A stretch of 64,000 nucleotides of DNA from assembly GCF_024758505.1 (NCBI RefSeq), contig NZ_CP077970.1:6386001-6450000 (forward strand), read 5' to 3'. Positions within the stretch are counted from its first letter, which is position 1. Every line of letters starts with the position of its first letter. Source of the DNA: Bradyrhizobium arachidis. Its GTDB lineage: Bacteria; Pseudomonadota; Alphaproteobacteria; Rhizobiales; Xanthobacteraceae. The notes beneath the pieces were generated by a model, which did no database searches, had not been told where the DNA came from, and saw only the letters and a program-made list of their open reading frames with translations. This document shows positions 52,427-60,736 of the stretch, piece after piece. The translations under genes were made by a program, and so were the position numbers.

Positions 52427-52948
52427 TCACTCCTCGGCGGTTGCCTCATCAGCACCACCGAGGTCGGCAAGACTTAGCTCGAGCTCGCTCAACATGTCCT
52501 GCAGCTCCGCAAGTTTACGGGCGCCAAAGCGCTGCGTGATCTCGGCGTAGATGGCTTCCGAGGTCGGCGCGACGGAGGCCATCAGCTTCACGCCCTTCTC
52601 CGATATCGACACCATGCTGCGGCGCTGATCGGCCTTCGCCGTCTTCCGCTCGATCAGATGCCGGGCCTCGAGATCGCGCAGGATGCGCGACAGGCTCGGC
52701 CCCAGCAGGAACGCCGTGCGCGCCAGTTCCGTGACCTCGACGGTGTCGATTGCGGCAAGTGCACGCAGGATGCGCCATTGCTGCTCGGTGAGTCCGTGCT
52801 GGCGGAGCGACGGACGGAACTGCCGCATGACCGCCTCGCGCGCCCGCAGCAGCGACATCGGCAGCGAGCGCGAGAAGTCGCGCATCGGCACCTGCCGTAC
52901 GGCTGGGTGGCCGCCATTGCCGGGATCGGCCGATTTCTTCCTGGTCAT
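52427..52948 (-). CDS. hpaR: MarR-family regulator of homoprotocatechuate degradation (HpaR/HpcR-like)
   Basis: A 173-residue MarR-type winged-helix repressor. After a basic N-terminus comes MRDFSRSLPMSLLRAREAVMRQFRPSLRQHGLTEQQWRILRALAAIDTVEVTELARTAFLLGPSLSRILRDLEARHLIERKTAKADQRRSMVSISEKG. That is the HpaR-type arrangement, with the DNA-reading helix around SLSRILRDLEAR. It is divergent from hpaH with a 120-bp shared region that contains a perfect 16-bp palindrome, the expected operator. HpaR senses homoprotocatechuate or 4-hydroxyphenylacetate derivatives; the ligand here is inferred. Confidence 0.88.
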   Translation of the reverse strand: MTRKKSADPGNGGHPAVRQVPMRDFSRSLPMSLLRAREAVMRQFRPSLRQHGLTEQQWRILRALAAIDTVEVTELARTAFLLGPSLSRILRDLEARHLIERKTAKADQRRSMVSISEKGVKLMASVAPTSEAIYAEITQRFGARKLAELQDMLSELELSLADLGGADEATAEE

Positions 52949-53008
52949 TGCGAAATGCCCCGTCCTCGCAGCCGAGAATGTTTGCAGTGCAGCAAGCGCG
53001 AATTCGGC

Positions 53009-53037
53009 TTGACGAATTCACTTAACATGTTAAGTAT
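53009..53037 (+). promoter_or_regulatory. Putative hpa operon promoter
   Basis: TTGACG at 53009-53014, a 17-bp spacer, and AAGTAT at 53032-53037. Transcription would start about 25 bp upstream of hpaH. The MarR palindrome overlaps the spacer and the -10, so bound repressor would block polymerase. Confidence 0.5.
53020..53035. promoter_or_regulatory. Perfect 16-bp palindrome, probable MarR operator
   Basis: ACTTAACATGTTAAGT is an exact inverted repeat. It is in the hpaR-hpaH intergenic region and overlaps the putative promoter of the hpa operon. Such sites are typical of MarR dimers. Confidence 0.75.
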
Positions 53038-53068
53038 CTCCCCGGCATCACACTTTGTATGATCTCCG

Positions 53069-53875
53069 ATGGCGCTTTCCAACGACGATATCCAGGCTTG
53101 CGCGAACCGCCTGCACCAGGCGGAGAAGACGCGCACGCAGATCCGCCAGCTCTCGCAGGACTATCCCGCGATCACCATCGCCGATGCTTACGCGATTCAG
53201 AAGGCGTGGGTCGACACCAAGATTGCCGAAGGCCGCACCGTCAAAGGCCACAAGATCGGACTGACGTCGAAGGCGATGCAGAGCGCGCTCAATATCGACG
53301 AACCCGATTCCGGCGTCCTGCTCGACGACATGTTCTTTGCCGACGGCGGGCTGGTCCCGACCGACCGCTTCATCGCCACGCGCGTGGAGGCCGAGCTCGC
53401 CTTCATCATGAACAAGCGCCTTGCGGGCCCCGACTGCACGATGTTCGACGTGCTCAACACCACCGACTTCGTCGTGCCGGCGCTGGAGATCCTCGACACG
53501 CGCGTCGAACGCGTCGATCCCAAGACCAAGGCGACGCGCAAGATTTTTGACACCATCGCCGACAATGCGGCCAATGCAGGCATCGTGCTCGGGGGACGGC
53601 CGATCCGCCCCTCGGAAACCGATCTGCGCTGGATCGGCGCGCTGTGCTTCAAGAACGGCCAGTTGGAAGAGACCGGGCTTGCGGCAGGCGTGCTCAACCA
53701 TCCGGCAACGGCTGTCGCGTGGCTCGCCAACAAGATCGCGCCGCTCGGCCTTGCGCTCGAGGCCGGACAGGTCGTGCTCGCCGGCTCCTTCATCCGTCCG
53801 ATCGAGACCCGCAAGGGCGACACAATCCAAGCCGACTATGGCGCCTACGGCTCGGTGAGCTGCTACTTCGCTTAA
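53069..53875 (+). CDS. hpaH: 2-oxo-hept-4-ene-1,7-dioate hydratase
   Basis: A 268-residue hydratase of the 4-oxalocrotonate decarboxylase / 2-oxopent-4-enoate hydratase superfamily. In the homoprotocatechuate meta-pathway it hydrates 2-oxohept-4-enedioate to the 4-hydroxy-2-oxo acid that is then split by HpaI. Recognisable stretches are GHKIGLTSKAMQSALNIDEPDSGVLLDDMFF and VEAELAFIMNKRLAGPDCT. NAGIVLGGRPIRPSETDLRWIG and GLALEAGQVVLAGSFIRP lie in the second half. First gene of the operon, with a weak ribosome-binding site. The MarR operator is 34 bp upstream of its start. Confidence 0.93.
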   Translation: MALSNDDIQACANRLHQAEKTRTQIRQLSQDYPAITIADAYAIQKAWVDTKIAEGRTVKGHKIGLTSKAMQSALNIDEPDSGVLLDDMFFADGGLVPTDRFIATRVEAELAFIMNKRLAGPDCTMFDVLNTTDFVVPALEILDTRVERVDPKTKATRKIFDTIADNAANAGIVLGGRPIRPSETDLRWIGALCFKNGQLEETGLAAGVLNHPATAVAWLANKIAPLGLALEAGQVVLAGSFIRPIETRKGDTIQADYGAYGSVSCYFA

Positions 53876-53909
53876 AACGCCGTCAATAAAAACAGGGAGT
53901 GAAACCGCG

Positions 53910-54308
53910 ATGCCGCATTTCACGATCGAATATTCGGCCAATCTCGACGAGCGCGTCGACATCGGCGCGGTCTGCGAGATCGTGCGCAAGGCGGCCTCCG
54001 AGACCGGCGTCTTCCCCATCGGCGGCATCCGCGTCCGCGCCATCAAATGCGAGCACTACGCGATCGCTGACGGCAGGAAGGACTACGGCTTTCTCTCGAT
54101 GCTGCTGCGCATCGGCGAGGGCCGCGATCTCCCCACCCGCAAGGCGGCCGGCGAACACGTCTTCCGCGCGTTGTCCAGTCATCTCGATCCCGTCTTTGCC
54201 GCGAGCAAGTTTGCCTTGTCGTTCGACATGCAGATCAACGACAAGGAAACGAGCTGGAAGCGCAACAACATCCACGACGCCCTGAAGGTGGAGGCCGCCC
54301 ATGGATAA
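53910..54308 (+). CDS. hpaF: 5-carboxymethyl-2-hydroxymuconate delta-isomerase
   Basis: A 132-residue tautomerase-superfamily enzyme. The catalytic proline follows the start Met (MPHFTIEYSANLDERVDI). GGIRVRAIKCEHYAIADGRKDYGFLSMLLRIGEGR and HLDPVFAASKFALSFDMQINDKETSWKRNNIHDAL match HpaF of gamma- and alphaproteobacteria. It isomerises 5-carboxymethyl-2-hydroxymuconate. The stop overlaps the hpaE start by 8 nt. Confidence 0.94.
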   Translation: MPHFTIEYSANLDERVDIGAVCEIVRKAASETGVFPIGGIRVRAIKCEHYAIADGRKDYGFLSMLLRIGEGRDLPTRKAAGEHVFRALSSHLDPVFAASKFALSFDMQINDKETSWKRNNIHDALKVEAAHG

Positions 54309-55839
54309 GCCCGCGCCGAAGACCGATGTTTTTCAGGCCAATCGCGACCGCGTCGCGCCGCTCCTGAAGAAGCTGAGCGCCGAGGGCATCGGCCACATGA
54401 TCGACGGCAAGATCGTTGCTTCGATCTCTGGCGAGACGTTTGAAACGAAGTCGCCGGTCGACGGCGCGACGCTCGCGAGCGTTGCGCGGGGCAAGGCCGA
54501 AGATATCGACCGCGCGGCAATTGCTGCCTCGCGCGCCTTCAAGTCCTGGCGCGACATGGGACCCGCGATGCGGCGCAAGCTCTTGCATCGCGTCGCCGAC
54601 GCGATCGAGGACAATGCCGACGATATCGCCGTGCTCGAATGCATCGACACGGGACAAGCCTATCGCTTCATGGCAAAAGCCGCGATCCGCGCTGCCGAAA
54701 ACTTTCGCTTCTTCGCCGACAAATGCGGCGAGGCGCGCGACGGCCAGAACACGCCGAGCGACGAGCACTGGAACGTCTCGACGCGCGTGCCGATCGGCCC
54801 CGTCGGCGTGATCACGCCGTGGAACACGCCGTTCATGCTGTCGACCTGGAAGATTGCGCCCGCGCTCGCCGCCGGCTGCACCGTCGTGCACAAGCCGGCG
54901 GAGTGGTCGCCGGTGACCGCAGACATGCTGGCAAAGCTCGTCAAGGAGGCCGGCGTCCCCGACGGCGTGCTCAACACCGTGCACGGCTTTGGCGAGGAAT
55001 CCGGCAAGGCCCTGACCGAGCATCCCGCGATCAAGGCGATCGGCTTCGTCGGCGAGAGCGCGACGGGCTCGGCGATCATGCGGCAGGGCTCGGCGACGCT
55101 GAAACGCGTGCATTTCGAGCTCGGCGGCAAGAACCCGGTGATCGTGTTCGACGATGCCGATCTCGACCGCGCGCTCGATGCCGTCGTGTTCATGATCTAC
55201 TCGCTCAACGGCGAGCGCTGCACGTCCTCCAGCCGCCTGCTGGTCCAGCAAAACATCGCGGAAAAATTCACCGAAAAACTCACCGCGCGCGTGAAGGCGC
55301 TGAAGGTCGGCCATCCCCTCGATCCCGCGACCGAGATCGGGCCGCTGATCCATGAGCGGCACCTGGCAAAGGTCTGCTCCTATTTCGACGTCGCGCGCGA
55401 GGATGGCGCTGTCATCGCGGCCGGCGGCAAGCCCCATGACGGCCCGGGCGGCGGGCACTATGTGCAACCGACCCTCGTCACGGGTGCGACAACCAGGATG
55501 CGCGTCGCGCAGGAAGAGGTCTTTGGCCCGTTCCTCACGGTCATCCCCTTCCGCGACGAAAAAGACGCGGTCGAGATCGCCAATGACGTCCGCTATGGCC
55601 TGACCGGCTATGTCTGGACCAACGACATGGGCCGCGCGCTGCGAGTCGCCGATGCGCTGGAGGCCGGCATGATCTGGCTGAACTCCGAAAACGTCCGCCA
55701 TCTGCCGACGCCGTTCGGCGGCATGAAGGCAAGTGGCATCGGCCGCGACGGCGGCGACTATTCGTTCGACTTCTACATGGAAACCAAGCATGTCTCGCTC
55801 GCGCGGGGCACGCACAAGATTCAGAAACTGGGAGTGTAA
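54301..55839 (+). CDS. hpaE: 5-carboxymethyl-2-hydroxymuconate semialdehyde dehydrogenase
   Basis: A 512-residue NAD-dependent aldehyde dehydrogenase that oxidises the ring-opened semialdehyde made by HpaD. The catalytic Cys is Cys307 in NGERCTSSSRLLVQQ and the general base Glu273 in HFELGGKNPVIV. NAD contacts include TPWNTPFMLSTWKIAPALAAG and FVGESATGSAI. Position in the operon and length support HpaE over generic betaine-type dehydrogenases. A palindromic repeat separates it from hpaD. Confidence 0.94.
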   Translation: MDKPAPKTDVFQANRDRVAPLLKKLSAEGIGHMIDGKIVASISGETFETKSPVDGATLASVARGKAEDIDRAAIAASRAFKSWRDMGPAMRRKLLHRVADAIEDNADDIAVLECIDTGQAYRFMAKAAIRAAENFRFFADKCGEARDGQNTPSDEHWNVSTRVPIGPVGVITPWNTPFMLSTWKIAPALAAGCTVVHKPAEWSPVTADMLAKLVKEAGVPDGVLNTVHGFGEESGKALTEHPAIKAIGFVGESATGSAIMRQGSATLKRVHFELGGKNPVIVFDDADLDRALDAVVFMIYSLNGERCTSSSRLLVQQNIAEKFTEKLTARVKALKVGHPLDPATEIGPLIHERHLAKVCSYFDVAREDGAVIAAGGKPHDGPGGGHYVQPTLVTGATTRMRVAQEEVFGPFLTVIPFRDEKDAVEIANDVRYGLTGYVWTNDMGRALRVADALEAGMIWLNSENVRHLPTPFGGMKASGIGRDGGDYSFDFYMETKHVSLARGTHKIQKLGV

Positions 55840-55843
55840 CACT

Positions 55844-55938
55844 CGTCGTTCCGGGGCGACGGGACCGCGCAAGCGCGGCCCGGAGAACCCGGAACCTCGA
55901 GATTCCGGGTTCGGCTCTTCGAGCCGCCCCGGAATGAC
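55844..55938. repeat. Palindromic repeat within the hpa operon, family 2
   Basis: GTCGTTCCGGGGC pairs imperfectly with GCCCCGGAATGAC at the ends, with internal hairpins such as AACCCGGAA...TTCCGGGTT. It lies in the 112-bp gap between hpaE and hpaD, so it should be transcribed with the operon. Confidence 0.75.
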
Positions 55939-55951
55939 AAGGGGAAACACA

Positions 55952-56935
55952 ATGCCCGTTCCGCAACACACATTCGAGCCGCCGTTCAACATCATCCGTT
56001 CGAGCCACGCCGTGCTCGACGTGACCGACCTGAAGCTCAGCCGCGAATTCTACGAGACCACGGTCGGCCTTCATGTCGAGGACGCCGACGACAATGTCGT
56101 CTACCTGCGCGCCGCAGAAGAACATCAGCATCACTCGCTGGTGCTGCGCAAAGCCGCGGTGCCAGCCTGCAACCGGCTCGGCTTCAAGGTCGGCAACGAT
56201 GGGGATCTCGACAAGGCGGCCGCGTTCCTCTCCGAGAACGGCCTCACCTATGCTTTCACGGACCAGCCCTTCCAGGGCCGCACCCTGCAATTCACTGATC
56301 CCTTCGGCTTCCAGATCGAGCTCTATGCGACCATGGACCGGCGGCCGCATCTGCTCCGCCGCTTCGATCTGTACAAGGGCTGCCATCCACAGCGCCTCGA
56401 CCATTTCAATGTCTTTGCCGCCGAGGTGCAGGACACCGTCGACTTCTACGCCCGGCTCGGCTTCCGCCTCACCGAATATGCCGAGGAAGACGGCCCCAAT
56501 GGCCGCATCGCGGCGGCCTGGATGCATCGCAAGGGCAATGTCCACGACTTTGCCATCACCAACGGCAAGGGCCCGCGGCTGCACCACTTTGCCTACTGGA
56601 CGCCGACGGCGATGAACATCATCCATCTCTGCGACGTGATGGCGTCCGCGGGCTTCGTCAAGAACATCGAGCGCGGCCCCGGCCGCCACGGCATCTCCAA
56701 CGCGTTCTTTCTTTACGTGCGCGACCCCGACGGCCATCGCCTCGAGCTCTACACCAGCGACTATTTCACCGGCGATCACGACCACGAGCCTTTGCGCTGG
56801 TCGCTGCGCGATCCGCGCCGCCAGACGCTGTGGGGCGCACCGGCCCCGCGCTCCTGGTTCGAGCAGGGCTCGCCGTTCGCGGGTCAGGCCGTGCGCGAGC
56901 CAAAGTTTGTGGCCGACGTGCTGGTGGCGGACTGA
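55952..56935 (+). CDS. hpaD: 3,4-dihydroxyphenylacetate 2,3-dioxygenase (extradiol, VOC type)
   Basis: A 327-residue type I extradiol dioxygenase with two vicinal-oxygen-chelate modules. The likely iron ligands are in the second module: RLDHFNVFAAEV (His, near residue 151), RLHHFAYWTPTAMN (His, near 210) and DGHRLELYTSDYF (Glu, near 263). Cleaves homoprotocatechuate. The ATG at 55952 has AAGGGGAA about 6 nt upstream; the longer reading frame from 55733 lies inside hpaE and is excluded. It overlaps or abuts the FAH-family gene. Confidence 0.93.
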   Translation: MPVPQHTFEPPFNIIRSSHAVLDVTDLKLSREFYETTVGLHVEDADDNVVYLRAAEEHQHHSLVLRKAAVPACNRLGFKVGNDGDLDKAAAFLSENGLTYAFTDQPFQGRTLQFTDPFGFQIELYATMDRRPHLLRRFDLYKGCHPQRLDHFNVFAAEVQDTVDFYARLGFRLTEYAEEDGPNGRIAAAWMHRKGNVHDFAITNGKGPRLHHFAYWTPTAMNIIHLCDVMASAGFVKNIERGPGRHGISNAFFLYVRDPDGHRLELYTSDYFTGDHDHEPLRWSLRDPRRQTLWGAPAPRSWFEQGSPFAGQAVREPKFVADVLVAD

Positions 56936-56938
56936 GTG

Positions 56939-57808
56939 ATGAAATCACCTCGCCTCGCCACCTTCGCCGTCAAGGGTACGACCAGATATGGCGCCGTCGT
57001 CGACGGCGGCATCGTCGATCTCTCGTCACGCCACGCCAAGGACTATCCGACACTGCGGGAAGTCATCGCGGCGGGCAAGCTCCAGAACCTCGCGGAAGAA
57101 GCCGCCGGGCGCACGCCGGATCATGCGCTCAGTGACATCATTTGGCTGCCGCCGGTGCCTGCGCCGGAAAAGATCATCTGCATCGGCGTCAACTATCCCG
57201 ACCGCAATGCGGAGTACAAGGACGGCCAGGACGCGCCAAAATATCCGAGCATGTTCATGCGCTCGCCCCGCTCCTTCGTCGGCCATGACACGCCGCTGGT
57301 GCGCCCGCACGCATCGAACCAGCTCGATTATGAAGGCGAGATCGTGCTGGTCATCGGCAAGGCCGGCCGGCGTATCCCTGAAGCAACGGCGCTCGATCAC
57401 ATCGCGGCCGTCACGCTCTGCAACGAGGGCTCGATCCGCGACTGGCTGCGGCACGCCAAATTCAACGTCACGCAGGGCAAGAATTTTGATTCCAGCGGCA
57501 GCCTCGGCCCGTGGCTCGTGCCCTATGCGCAGGAGTCGCAGCTTGCCGACATCCGCCTGACCACGCATGTCAACGGCGAATTGCGCCAGGACGATCGCAC
57601 CAGCCGGCTGATCTTCTCCTTCCGCTACCTCCTGCACTATATCTCGACCTTCGCAACGCTCGTTCCCGGTGACATCATCGTGACGGGCACGCCGACCGGC
57701 GCCGGTGCGCGCTTCGATCCGCCGCGCTATCTCAAGCCCGGCGACGTCATCGAGGTCGAAGCCGAGGGCATCGGCACCTTGCGCAACGGCGTCGTCGACG
57801 AAGCCTGA
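56939..57808 (+). CDS. Fumarylacetoacetate-hydrolase-family isomerase/decarboxylase (HpaG-like, single domain)
   Basis: A 289-residue FAH-superfamily enzyme. Metal-site segments are KIICIGVNYPDRNAEY, QLDYEGEIVLVIGKAGRRI, AAVTLCNEGSIRDW and SGSLGPWLVPYAQ. The C-terminal PGDIIVTGTPTGAGARFDPPRYLKPGDVIEVEAEGIGTLRN matches this superfamily. In the pathway it would perform the HpaG step, 5-oxo-pent-3-ene-tricarboxylate decarboxylation. Enterobacterial HpaG is a two-domain protein of about 430 residues; this gene is a single domain. The ATG at 56939 or GTG at 56936 are both possible. Confidence 0.85.
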   Translation: MKSPRLATFAVKGTTRYGAVVDGGIVDLSSRHAKDYPTLREVIAAGKLQNLAEEAAGRTPDHALSDIIWLPPVPAPEKIICIGVNYPDRNAEYKDGQDAPKYPSMFMRSPRSFVGHDTPLVRPHASNQLDYEGEIVLVIGKAGRRIPEATALDHIAAVTLCNEGSIRDWLRHAKFNVTQGKNFDSSGSLGPWLVPYAQESQLADIRLTTHVNGELRQDDRTSRLIFSFRYLLHYISTFATLVPGDIIVTGTPTGAGARFDPPRYLKPGDVIEVEAEGIGTLRNGVVDEA

Positions 57809-57827
57809 ACAAGATTGGAATGATGCA

Positions 57828-59453
57828 ATGACCACCCTCACCGGCGGCGAAGCGATCGTAAGCGGCCTTGTCGCGCATGGTGTCGATACCGTGTTCGGCC
57901 TGCCCGGCGCGCAGGTCTACGGCCTGTTCGACGCGTTCCATCAGGCGCAGCTCAAGGTGATCGGCGCGCGGCACGAGCAGGCCTGCGGCTACATGGCGTT
58001 CGGCTATGCGCGCTCCAGCGGCAGGCCGGGCGTGTTCAGCGTGGTGCCCGGCCCCGGCGTCCTCAATGCCAGCGCGGCGCTGCTGACCGCGTTCGGCTGC
58101 AACGAGCCGGTGCTGTGCGTCACCGGCCAGGTGCCGACGCAGTTTCTCGGCAAGGGCCGCGGCCATCTGCATGAGATGCCGGACCAACTCGCGACCTTGC
58201 GCACTTATGTGAAATGGGCCGACCGCATCGAATATCCCGCCAACGCACCGACCGTGGTCGCGCGCGCCTTCCAGGAGATGATGTCCGGGCGCCGGGGTCC
58301 CGTCTCGGTCGAAATGCCCTGGGACGTCTTTACGCAACGCGCGGACACGGCGACCGCAAAGGTGCTGGCGCCCCTGCCCGCACCTCAGCCCGATCCCGAC
58401 CAGGTGAAGCAGGCGGCAGCCCTGATCAAGGCGGCCAAGGCGCCGATGATCTTCGTCGGCAGCGGTGCGATCGACGCGCGTGAGGAAATCCTCGAGCTCG
58501 CCGAGATGATCGATGCGCCCGTCGTCGCCTTCCGCAGCGGCCGCGGCATTGTCTCCAATGCGCATGAGCTCGGCCTGACCATGGCGGCCGCCTACAAGCT
58601 CTGGCCGAAGACCGATCTGATGATCGGCATCGGCACGCGCCTCGAATTGCCGACCATGTCGCGCTGGCCCTTCCGCCCGGATGGATTGAAATGCATCCGC
58701 ATCGACATCGATCCGGTCGAGATGCGGCGCTATCCGGCCGACACAGCCATCATTGCCGACGCCAAGAGCGCGACCGCCGACCTCGCGGCCGCAGTGAGCA
58801 AGGCCGGCTACAGCAAGACCGCCGGTCGCCGCGCGGCGATCCGCGATGCGACCGCGTCGGCGCAAGCCGAGATCCAGCGCATCCAGCCGCAGATGGCCTA
58901 TCTGAACATTTTGCGCGAGGTGCTGCCGGCGAACGCCATCGTCACCGACGAGCTGTCGCAGGTCGGGTTCGCCTCCTGGTACGGTTTTCCGATCTACCAG
59001 CCGCGCACCTTCATCACGTCGGGATATCAGGGCACGCTCGGCTCGGGCTTCCCGACCGCGCTTGGCGCCAAGGTCGCCAATCCCGACAAGCCGGTGGTCG
59101 CGATCACCGGCGACGGCGGTTTCATGTTCGGCGTGCAGGAGCTCTCCACCGCCGTGCAGTTCAACATCGGCGTGGTCACGCTGGTGTTCAACAACAACGC
59201 CTATGGCAACGTCCGCCGCGACCAGCGCGAGCGCTTTGACGGCCGCGTCGTCGCTTCCGATCTCGTCAACCCGGATTTCGTGAAGCTCGCGGAGTCCTTT
59301 GGCGTCGGCGCAGCGCGCGTGACCTCGCCGGATCATTTCAAGGCCGCGCTGGAAAAGGCGCTCGCCCATGGCGGGCCGTATCTGCTGTCGATCGAAGTGC
59401 CGCGGGATTCGGAAGTCAGCCCCTGGGCCTTCATCCACCCGCCGAAGCCTTGA
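57828..59453 (+). CDS. Thiamine diphosphate-dependent enzyme, acetolactate-synthase / benzoylformate-decarboxylase type
   Basis: A 541-residue ThDP enzyme with all three domains. The catalytic Glu context is GARHEQACGYMAFGYAR. The central FAD-like domain starts APMIFVGSGAIDAREEILELA. The ThDP-Mg motif is ITGDGGFMFGVQELSTAVQFNIGVVTLVFNNNAYGN (GDG to NN). No regulatory subunit gene is next to it, so acetolactate synthase of branched-chain synthesis is unlikely. It is 19 bp after the FAH-family gene and on the same strand, so it belongs to the hpa transcript. Role in aromatic degradation is unclear; decarboxylation of an arylpyruvate or benzoylformate-like acid is one option. Confidence 0.88.
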   Translation: MTTLTGGEAIVSGLVAHGVDTVFGLPGAQVYGLFDAFHQAQLKVIGARHEQACGYMAFGYARSSGRPGVFSVVPGPGVLNASAALLTAFGCNEPVLCVTGQVPTQFLGKGRGHLHEMPDQLATLRTYVKWADRIEYPANAPTVVARAFQEMMSGRRGPVSVEMPWDVFTQRADTATAKVLAPLPAPQPDPDQVKQAAALIKAAKAPMIFVGSGAIDAREEILELAEMIDAPVVAFRSGRGIVSNAHELGLTMAAAYKLWPKTDLMIGIGTRLELPTMSRWPFRPDGLKCIRIDIDPVEMRRYPADTAIIADAKSATADLAAAVSKAGYSKTAGRRAAIRDATASAQAEIQRIQPQMAYLNILREVLPANAIVTDELSQVGFASWYGFPIYQPRTFITSGYQGTLGSGFPTALGAKVANPDKPVVAITGDGGFMFGVQELSTAVQFNIGVVTLVFNNNAYGNVRRDQRERFDGRVVASDLVNPDFVKLAESFGVGAARVTSPDHFKAALEKALAHGGPYLLSIEVPRDSEVSPWAFIHPPKP

Positions 59454-60681
59454 TTCCATCAGCGCCCTGAAGCCGCGCCGCGGCGATCACCAACAGTCCG
59501 GCGCCTGCGACCGACCAGCAGGCGACCGGCGCCCAGTGCAGCAGCGGCGCGTAGTCCGGCATTTTTTGCAAGCCGCCTGCAACGGCGGCCATGCGCGCAA
59601 AAGTCCCGAGCGCCAACGCCGAGAAGACGAGGCCCGTCACCTTGCCTTCAGCACCCGTCGAGCCGATCGCCAGCGCAGCCGAGATCGCGCTCATCAGCAT
59701 GCAGCCCCAGGCCGCACCCGCCAGGAACTGCGCAACAATCAGCGTGTTGAGGCTGCCGGCGAGTTCGGCGCCCACGATCGCGAGCGCGCCGAACAGGCCG
59801 GCCGCGCCCATCACGATCAGCCCGCCGCGGTGCTTGACGACGAGGCTCGCCGGAAACATCGCGATGTTGAAGCCGATCCAGAACACCGGCATGAGCCATT
59901 GCAACTCGTCGGGTTTTGCAAATCGCAGGTAGAACGGCGCGCTGTTCATCGCAAAGTGCAGTTGATAGCCGAGCGCGAGTGCGATCATCGCGATGATGAA
60001 GATGATCGACACCATGCCGAGCGGCTTTGCCGCCTCAGTCGGCGTCGACGGCGTGGTGTCGCGCGCCACGTCGTACTCGATCCGCGAGAGCGCGAGCGCG
60101 GTGAGCAGCAGCACGGCGCTGGAGATGATGAAAGGCAACCGCGCGTCGTGCTCGCGCAGCACCACGCCGAGATAGGGCGAGACGGCGCCGGCGACGCCAT
60201 AGCCGAGCATGGCAAGCGCGGCGAGGAACGGCACCTGCGACTTCCCGCGATATTTTCCGAGCAGGGTCAGCGGCGGCGCGCGCAGCGCGGAGGACGTGAT
60301 CGACCAGACCACGATCAACGCGATGAACCAGCCTTGCGCCGCCGCGCCCGCGCCGGCCACGAAGGGCAGCGCGACGAAGGCCGCGCAGGAGATCGCGGTC
60401 AGCACGCCGACGAACAGGCCGAGCCGGCCGACGAAGGGCGCGATCTTGTCGGCCGCGATCCCCATTGCGGTATCTGACATGGTGAAGATCGCCTGATCCA
60501 GCATCAGGATGAAGATCACGGCTGCCGGCGCAATGCCGACTTCCGCGGCGAGCTTTGGCAGATAGATGACGTAGGTCGTCCAGCCCAGCGTGAACACCAA
60601 TTGCAGCACGGCCAGGTAAAGACCGGTGCGGTTGGCGCTTGCGCTTGCGCCCGCGTCAGCCGACGCCTGTGCCGTGGTCAT
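59431..60681 (-). CDS. MFS transporter
   Basis: A 416-residue major facilitator superfamily protein with 12 predicted membrane helices. Helix 1 is TGLYLAVLQLVFTLGWTTYVIYLPKL; the loop 2-3 segment reads DTAMGIAADKIAPFVGRLGLFVG. It converges on the ThDP gene and overlaps it by 23 bp. A substrate cannot be named; an aromatic or dicarboxylic acid would fit the position. Confidence 0.9.
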   Translation of the reverse strand: MTTAQASADAGASASANRTGLYLAVLQLVFTLGWTTYVIYLPKLAAEVGIAPAAVIFILMLDQAIFTMSDTAMGIAADKIAPFVGRLGLFVGVLTAISCAAFVALPFVAGAGAAAQGWFIALIVVWSITSSALRAPPLTLLGKYRGKSQVPFLAALAMLGYGVAGAVSPYLGVVLREHDARLPFIISSAVLLLTALALSRIEYDVARDTTPSTPTEAAKPLGMVSIIFIIAMIALALGYQLHFAMNSAPFYLRFAKPDELQWLMPVFWIGFNIAMFPASLVVKHRGGLIVMGAAGLFGALAIVGAELAGSLNTLIVAQFLAGAAWGCMLMSAISAALAIGSTGAEGKVTGLVFSALALGTFARMAAVAGGLQKMPDYAPLLHWAPVACWSVAGAGLLVIAAARLQGADGIKASAGG

Positions 60682-60736
60682 GTCGCCGCCCCCTTGCCGG
60701 CAAGCTTAGACGAGGGCGGACTTTTAGGGAATGACG

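Noticed and set aside
54235..55995. 586-codon frame antisense to hpaE
   Set aside because: It would cover the whole of hpaE, which has catalytic Cys and Glu in place. The antisense reading has no recognisable fold.
57747..59459. 570-codon frame antisense to the ThDP gene
   Set aside because: Composition-driven shadow frame; the opposite strand has the ThDP motif.
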